A stretch of DNA of 35,504 nucleotides, taken from the NCBI GenBank assembly GCA_029975415.1, contig JARKPE010000007.1, forward strand, positions 1 to 35,504. The letters are read 5' to 3'. Under the pieces are notes generated by a model. It had not been told where the DNA came from. It did not search any database and worked only from the letters and a program-made list of their open reading frames with translations. Shown one piece after another: positions 34,895 through 35,504 of this stretch (position 1 is the stretch's first letter; each line of letters begins with the position of its first letter). The translations under genes were made by a program, and so were the position numbers. The stretch is from Dysgonamonadaceae bacterium (GTDB lineage: Bacteria; Bacteroidota; Bacteroidia; Bacteroidales; Dysgonomonadaceae).

Positions 34895-35504
34895 ATGCAA
34901 GAAAGACCATTTAAAATTTTTTCGGGAACCAAATCCCGCTATTTTGCCGAAAAAGTTTGCAACAGCTTAGGTTGTCCACTTGGAAATATGATCATCGAGC
35001 ATTTTGCCGATGGTGAATTTGCAATTTCTTACGAAGAATCGATTAGGGGGAAACAAGTTTTTCTTATTCAATCTACATTTCCCAATTCAGACAATTTGAT
35101 GGAACTTTTGCTAATGATTGATGCGGCAAAGCGAGCTTCGGCAAAATCTATCGTCGCCGTCATTCCTTATTTTGGATGGGCACGTCAAGACCGTAAAGAT
35201 AAACCTCGTGTTAGCATTGGAGCAAAACTTATTGCCGATGTATTGAGTGTTGCCGGAATCAACCGATTGATTACAATGGATTTGCATGCCGATCAAATTC
35301 AAGGTTTTTTTAATGTTCCGGTTGACCACCTTTATGCTTCAGGCGTGTTTTTAGAATACATTAAATCTCTCGATTTGGATAATTTGGTGATTGCCACGCC
35401 GGATGTTGGAGGAACCAAGCGTGCAAGCGCTTATGCCAAATTTTTGGGTTGCCCAATGGTGATTTGCTACAAACTCCGCAAAAAAGCAAACGAAATTTCG
35501 GATA
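34895..35504 (+). CDS. prs: Ribose-phosphate pyrophosphokinase (PRPP synthetase), 5' part, truncated by the window end
   Basis: Prs makes PRPP from ribose-5-phosphate and ATP, feeding purine, pyrimidine, NAD and histidine/tryptophan pathways. The frame is open from the ATG at 34895 to the end of the window (203 of about 312 codons). Signatures are the N-terminal KIFSGTKSRYFAEKV, FADGEFAISYEESIRG, PYFGWARQDRKDKPR and TMDLHADQIQGFFNVPVDHL. It supplies the PRPP used by PncB and, through the purine pathway, by PurH at the other end of the window. Confidence 0.96.
   Translation, partial: MQERPFKIFSGTKSRYFAEKVCNSLGCPLGNMIIEHFADGEFAISYEESIRGKQVFLIQSTFPNSDNLMELLLMIDAAKRASAKSIVAVIPYFGWARQDRKDKPRVSIGAKLIADVLSVAGINRLITMDLHADQIQGFFNVPVDHLYASGVFLEYIKSLDLDNLVIATPDVGGTKRASAYAKFLGCPMVICYKLRKKANEISD

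Noticed and set aside
1-35504. Defence system, secondary-metabolite cluster, mobile element, CRISPR array or new RNA gene
   Set aside because: All long open frames read as core metabolism, envelope, tRNA-modification or SusCD genes. No integrase, transposase, repeat-spacer pattern, toxin-antitoxin pair or tRNA-like fold was seen by eye. A covariance-model scan would be needed to exclude small RNAs.

Overview
This window is a stretch of a Bacteroidota chromosome, most likely Bacteroidales (Porphyromonadaceae/Dysgonomonadaceae-like). The evidence is a SusC/SusD pair, the Bacteroidota-type promoter pattern TTTG-N19-21-TAnnTTTG (clearest before susC and the type IIA topoisomerase gene), DUF3098 and DUF3316-like proteins, a stand-alone FtsX without FtsE beside it, moderately low GC, and weak Shine-Dalgarno sequences. 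The genus cannot be fixed from the sequence alone. No tRNA, rRNA, CRISPR array, insertion sequence, prophage or integrase was seen.

Layout. 1-933 is the 3' part of purH. 1049-6934 is the cell-elongation operon mreB-mreC-mreD-mrdA(PBP2)-rodA, tightly packed with overlaps. It is followed by trmO and pncB on the same strand. 8959-11341 is a minus-strand operon: a secreted glycerophosphodiester phosphodiesterase, a small RelA/SpoT-type HD hydrolase and the radical-SAM haem chaperone HemW. 11342-11672 is a divergent regulatory gap. 11673-16722 is the susC/susD outer-membrane uptake pair, closed by a strong hairpin and followed by a small lipoprotein. 17531-20227 is a topoisomerase IV/gyrase A subunit (probably ParC). 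A DUF3316-like secreted protein, a MalY/PatB-type PLP enzyme, a SlyD-type prolyl isomerase with a cysteine-rich tail, and aroC follow.

24095-24919 is a minus-strand lipoprotein that diverges from the CCA-adding tRNA nucleotidyltransferase. Then come a TerC-family membrane protein and the packed cluster ftsX-DUF3098-uppP-truB-queA-folK. The window ends with a patatin-like phospholipase overlapping a cytoplasmic GH13 enzyme, and the 5' part of prs.

How the genes fit together: the Mre/PBP2/RodA set builds lateral wall peptidoglycan, and UppP recycles the undecaprenyl carrier that it depends on. PurH, Prs and PncB supply purine nucleotides, PRPP and NAD. TruB, QueA, TrmO and the CCA enzyme mature tRNA. 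FolK and AroC feed folate and aromatic synthesis.

Most of the window is conserved core genome, and I see no convincing undescribed multi-gene system. The items most worth a second look are the coupled patatin/GH13 pair, the small HD hydrolase coupled to a periplasmic GDPD, the FtsX-DUF3098-UppP neighbourhood, the cysteine-tailed SlyD, and a few uncharacterised envelope proteins.
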